From an uncultured Prevotellaceae bacterium (lineage in GTDB: Bacteria > Bacteroidota > Bacteroidia > Bacteroidales > Bacteroidaceae): DNA of 64,000 bases. Made by a program: the position numbers and the translations under genes. The DNA lies in contig CACYQO010000003.1 of NCBI GenBank assembly GCA_902776545.1, positions 82,314 to 146,313 of the forward strand, written 5' to 3'. Below the pieces are notes generated by a model. It was given only the letters and a program-made list of their open reading frames with translations, did not search any database and had not been told where the DNA came from. Positions 61,888-64,000 of this stretch are shown piece by piece; position 1 is the stretch's first letter, and every line of letters starts with the position of its first letter.

Positions 61888-62172
61888 CTATTTATTGATA
61901 AATGCCTTGATACGGTCAGCTACGTTCTGCTTCAGGTTGTTGTAGAAGAAGCCGTAATCGTGCAGGTGATACGACTCAGGACCGAACAGGTCTGCGGCAT
62001 CGGCGGGGATGGCGTAGAGCTCGGGCTTCTCAATGGTAGTCACAATGACCGAACCGCGGACGGTATCCACGCGGGCATCGGCAATACCTGGGGTGACAAG
62101 CTTGCCCTCAACTGTGAGCGATCCGAGATTGTCCTTGACGGGAACGTAGTTATCCTCTGCGCACAGCGTTTC
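61888..62172 (-). pseudogene. C-terminal remnant of an unrecognised gene
   Basis: The frame is open from a TAG at 62175 down to 61888 (94 codons) without ATG; a GTG at 62070 would give 60 aa. The translation (EGKLVTPGIADARVDTVRGS, VTTIEKPELYAIPADAADLF, DYGFFYNNLKQNVADRIKAF) looks like real protein, with good codon use and an even continuation across the GTG. It therefore seems to be the tail of a longer gene whose front has been lost. I cannot name the family. Confidence 0.45.
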
Positions 62173-62185
62173 CTAATTACGTACT

Positions 62186-62401
62186 TCATACCTTAGCGTA
62201 CTCATCCCTTACAGCAGCCAGAGTCATTTCACGAGCATCCTCGATGCTCATGGTCTCCTCATCCTCCAACTCCATCTGTCGAATACGCATATCTATCAAC
62301 TGCTGCGCCCAAAGACGGATTGCAGCCGTACTAGCCAAATCAGGTCGCATATCCCGCAACAGGTCTTGATCTATTTCAACTGTTACTGTACACATAATCA
62401 C
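62186..62401 (-). CDS. Small antitoxin-like protein
   Basis: The 71 aa product (MCTVTVEIDQDLLRDMRPDL then AAIRLWAQQLIDMRIRQMEL and an acidic, Glu-rich tail) has a short beta strand followed by helices. This resembles small antitoxins of Bacteroidetes with a ribbon-helix-like start. Its -7 box lies 20 bp upstream. No toxin gene follows; the next frame on this strand is a remnant. The assignment is tentative. Confidence 0.45.
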   Translation of the reverse strand: MIMCTVTVEIDQDLLRDMRPDLASTAAIRLWAQQLIDMRIRQMELEDEETMSIEDAREMTLAAVRDEYAKV

Positions 62402-62420
62402 TAATCCTCAAATTCGGTTG

Positions 62421-62428
62421 CAAAGATA
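62421..62428 (-). promoter_or_regulatory. -7 box of the antitoxin-like gene
   Basis: TATCTTTG on the minus strand, 20 bp before the ATG at 62401. Confidence 0.55.
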
Positions 62429-62523
62429 CAAAAAGTTTGGAAAGTAATTATCTTTTGGACGAAAAATAGAAATAAAGTGGAAAATTAGCTAAAAACACGA
62501 GTCATAATGTCTTCATGATGCTC

Positions 62524-62543
62524 ACAAGGGGTGAGCCCCTTGT
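62524..62543 (-). terminator. Hairpin after the M15 peptidase gene
   Basis: ACAAGGGG/CCCCTTGT perfect 8-bp stem with TGAG loop, 11 bp past the stop codon. No U-run. Confidence 0.5.
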
Positions 62544-62553
62544 AAGCTTTAAA

Positions 62554-62982
62554 TCATTTGTAATACCCTACCCTGATGTAGTGGCGGGACGGGACGAGGG
62601 GATTCCAGGAGATGTGGAGCCAGCCATTGCCCGTGAGCAGCTGGTCGGTGTGTTCGCAGATCTTCAGGAATTCGACGAGTTGCCAGAACTGCGAGGGATC
62701 TTTCGGACGGATGTCGGCAGCCTGGCCGAGAAGGTGCTGGGAATTGCGGACACCCCCTACCTTCTGGTTGACTTCAGAATTGCGGAAGCCAGAGTTGACG
62801 ATGAGCGGTCCGGCTACGACTCGTGCCGGTTCGAGCAGCAGATGGCAGCCGTAGGTCAGATTGACGACATCCTGCATCGTCGGGATGTTCTGCGGGTATT
62901 TCTTCAAATTGAGAAACTCCCCAAGTTTAAAGTGAGGCGAGAGCCGCACATTACTATTTATGATAATTCGTGGTTCATTCAT
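62554..62982 (-). CDS. M15-family peptidase (D-Ala-D-Ala carboxypeptidase-like)
   Basis: The 142 aa product has the Peptidase_M15_3 layout: LSPHFKLGEFLN, VNSGFRNSEVNQKVGG, the zinc ligands in SQHLLGQAADIRP (HxxG..AxD) and the last His in GWLHISW. It would cut peptide cross-links of peptidoglycan. No signal peptide is present, so like phage endolysins it needs a helper to reach the wall. The two-helix protein and the smalltalk protein upstream in the same direction fit a small lysis-like cassette. Confidence 0.88.
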   Translation of the reverse strand: MNEPRIIINSNVRLSPHFKLGEFLNLKKYPQNIPTMQDVVNLTYGCHLLLEPARVVAGPLIVNSGFRNSEVNQKVGGVRNSQHLLGQAADIRPKDPSQFWQLVEFLKICEHTDQLLTGNGWLHISWNPLVPSRHYIRVGYYK

Positions 62983-62994
62983 GGTAATTCGTGT

Positions 62995-63066
62995 TAAGTA
63001 TGTTTATCTCGGTAATCATAATTCCTAATTTCTAACTCCTAATTTCTTATTCCTTATTCCTAATTT
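62995..63066. repeat. TTCCTAAT-type repeats
   Basis: TAATTCCTAATTTCTAACTCC and ATTCCTTATTCCTAAT units fill the gap between the two-helix gene and the M15 gene. Confidence 0.6.
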
Positions 63067-63272
63067 TTATAGTGTTTCTTAATGATCCTGATGTACTGGT
63101 CGAGTCCGAAGATCGAGCCTGCGAGCAGGAACGACTGCGCCACATAATACAACAGCCCGCCAGCGACATCATCGATCTCGACCACCTGATACGCCACCAA
63201 TGCGATACTGCTCACGATGAGCAATACCGCACAGGCGTACTGAGAGATTTTGAAGCCTTTCTGGTCTTCCAT
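63060..63272 (-). CDS. Small two-helix membrane protein, holin-like
   Basis: The 70 aa product has a short N-terminal polar segment, helix one (CAVLLIVSSIALVAYQVV), a loop with acidic residues, helix two (GLLYYVAQSFLLAGSIFGL) and a basic tail IRIIKKHYKN. Size and layout resemble holins, and it lies directly before a peptidoglycan peptidase. The family is not recognised with certainty. Confidence 0.6.
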   Translation of the reverse strand: MEDQKGFKISQYACAVLLIVSSIALVAYQVVEIDDVAGGLLYYVAQSFLLAGSIFGLDQYIRIIKKHYKN

Positions 63273-63313
63273 GGTGAACTTTAATTTTTTAATTTTTTAA
63301 TTCTTTAATTTTT

Positions 63314-63403
63314 CTACATCAAGGCTCCGCCGGCAGCGCCGCCCAGAAGCAGGGTGATGATGTAACTGATCACTTGAAGGATCTTCTTAAATGTCTTGCT
63401 CAT
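63314..63403 (-). CDS. Smalltalk-type microprotein, 29 aa
   Basis: ATG at 63403 to TAG at 63314 encodes a basic start (MSKTFKKILQ) and one hydrophobic helix (VISYIITLLLGGAAGGALM). This is the pattern of the very short Bacteroidales smalltalk proteins, usually found near M15 peptidase or amidase genes in accessory regions. Function unknown. Confidence 0.7.
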   Translation of the reverse strand: MSKTFKKILQVISYIITLLLGGAAGGALM

Positions 63404-63486
63404 AACTTTAAATGTTTTAAATGGTGAATAATTAGGGTTACTTCTGTGGCATTCTGAGGACTTCCGTCCTTCTCCTTACCACGCTA

Positions 63487-63494
63487 CAAAGTTA
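63487..63494 (-). promoter_or_regulatory. -7 box of the smalltalk cassette
   Basis: TAACTTTG on the minus strand, 84 bp before the smalltalk ATG. Confidence 0.5.
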
Positions 63495-63665
63495 CAAAAA
63501 AATATCGACATAACCAAACTTTTCAGGAACTTTTTTCTGTTTTCCGTTCAATTTCTTTTCGCCTCTCTTTCGTATTTCTTTTTGGTTGTTTTGCATATAG
63601 CCTTGTGGCGTTTACTTAATAATTATTAAAAAATTAAATTATTTAGGCATTTCTTGAAGTAAATT

Positions 63666-63697
63666 TTGGATTGAATCGAGATATTTATTATCTTTGC
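63666..63697 (+). promoter_or_regulatory. Promoter of the right-edge gene
   Basis: TTTG (63666-63669) and TATCTTTG (63690-63697), 20 bp apart, 19 bp before the ATG. Confidence 0.7.
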
Positions 63698-63716
63698 AAT
63701 CAAATTTAAAAAGTTA

Positions 63717-64000
63717 TGTCTATTAGAATTCTAAACGCAAAGCAATTTACAACGAAACTGAAAGCAACTATTCAGTTTTCGGGGAGGCTTGGCTTTACGG
63801 AAGAAACGGCAAATGTGCTGGATCTTTCAGTCGGGAAATTCACAAGATTTGCGCAAGACGATGAAAAGAACACGCTATACCTTATTATTATAGATAAGGC
63901 GAGTGAGGATGCTTTTCAGATTAGATTGTCGAGCGGCTACTATTATGTCCCGACAAAAATGATGTTCGATATGCTGGGTTTCGACTATGAGCATAATACC
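63717..64000 (+). CDS. Unrecognised protein, cut by the window edge
   Basis: The frame is open from the ATG at 63717 to the end (94 codons): MSIRILNAKQFTTKLKATIQ, GRLGFTEETANVLDLSVGKF, then TLYLIIIDKASEDAFQIRLS and SSGYYYVPTKMMFDMLGFDY. It has alternating beta-type segments, no signal peptide and no motif I know. A complete promoter upstream supports it as a real gene. Confidence 0.65.

Larger units (their letters stand above)
63404..63716. other. Intergenic region with two divergent promoters
   Basis: The 313 bp hold the leftward -7 box at 63487-63494, the rightward promoter at 63666-63697 and otherwise AT-rich sequence without visible genes. Confidence 0.5.

Overview
This window looks like a chromosome segment of a Bacteroidales bacterium, most likely Prevotellaceae. 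The evidence is the Bacteroidetes-type -7 box (TAnnTTTG, often with TTTG about 20 bp upstream) before many genes, a fimbrillin/DUF5119/DUF3575 operon, Fkp, a MurF-Alr fusion, GSCFA and smalltalk-type proteins, and the order ftsX-DUF3098-uppP-truB-queA-folK. I saw no rRNA, tRNA, CRISPR array or recognisable transposase.

Layout: 1-7.3 kb is a leftward surface-fimbria operon with two tandem fimbrillin paralogues, one cut by the window edge. 7.6-13 kb holds dnaA, an MCE lipid-transport protein, a SPOR-type amidase, folB and a stand-alone domain resembling the C-terminus of B12-dependent ribonucleotide reductase. 13-19.7 kb holds a nitroreductase, a uronate module (hexuronate MFS transporter, KduI with a signal peptide, orphan PTS IIC-Gat) and a GH8 enzyme. 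19.7-28.8 kb is the leftward run yfhO-fkp-GSCFA-murF/alr. 28.9-34.7 kb has an RNA methyltransferase, mtnN and luxS (convergent), a membrane AraC regulator, typA and rpsO. 34.7-41.7 kb has a GH28, the ftsX-to-folK cluster and a radical SAM protein. 41.7-48.9 kb has lpxA, a four-helix-bundle gene inside inverted repeats, and a tripartite RND pump. 49-56.7 kb has cca, a lipoprotein, a translationally coupled DUF1599-DoxX-TIM-SPOR-folE string and azlCD. 56.8-64 kb is more accessory: an ATPase/DUF234 protein, a BspA-like LRR surface protein, remnants and a small smalltalk/2TM/M15 peptidase cassette.

The most striking feature cuts across all of this. Dozens of short tandem arrays (7-9 bp units such as GGAGTCA, GTTTACA, TACGGGGG, TTGAACT, CACTTTT) sit at gene junctions and, in frame, inside conserved genes. 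Many are arranged as inverted arms around a short core that begins GATTAC and often ends GTATTCT. Cores are alike between sites whose arms differ completely. The arms supply start codons, stop codons, signal-peptide cores and even a linker that fuses DoxX to triosephosphate isomerase. One such element (42511-42959) contains, exactly between its arms, an S23/Avd-like four-helix-bundle gene. I propose it is a coding member of an otherwise non-autonomous element family. This is inference and needs a genome-wide search.
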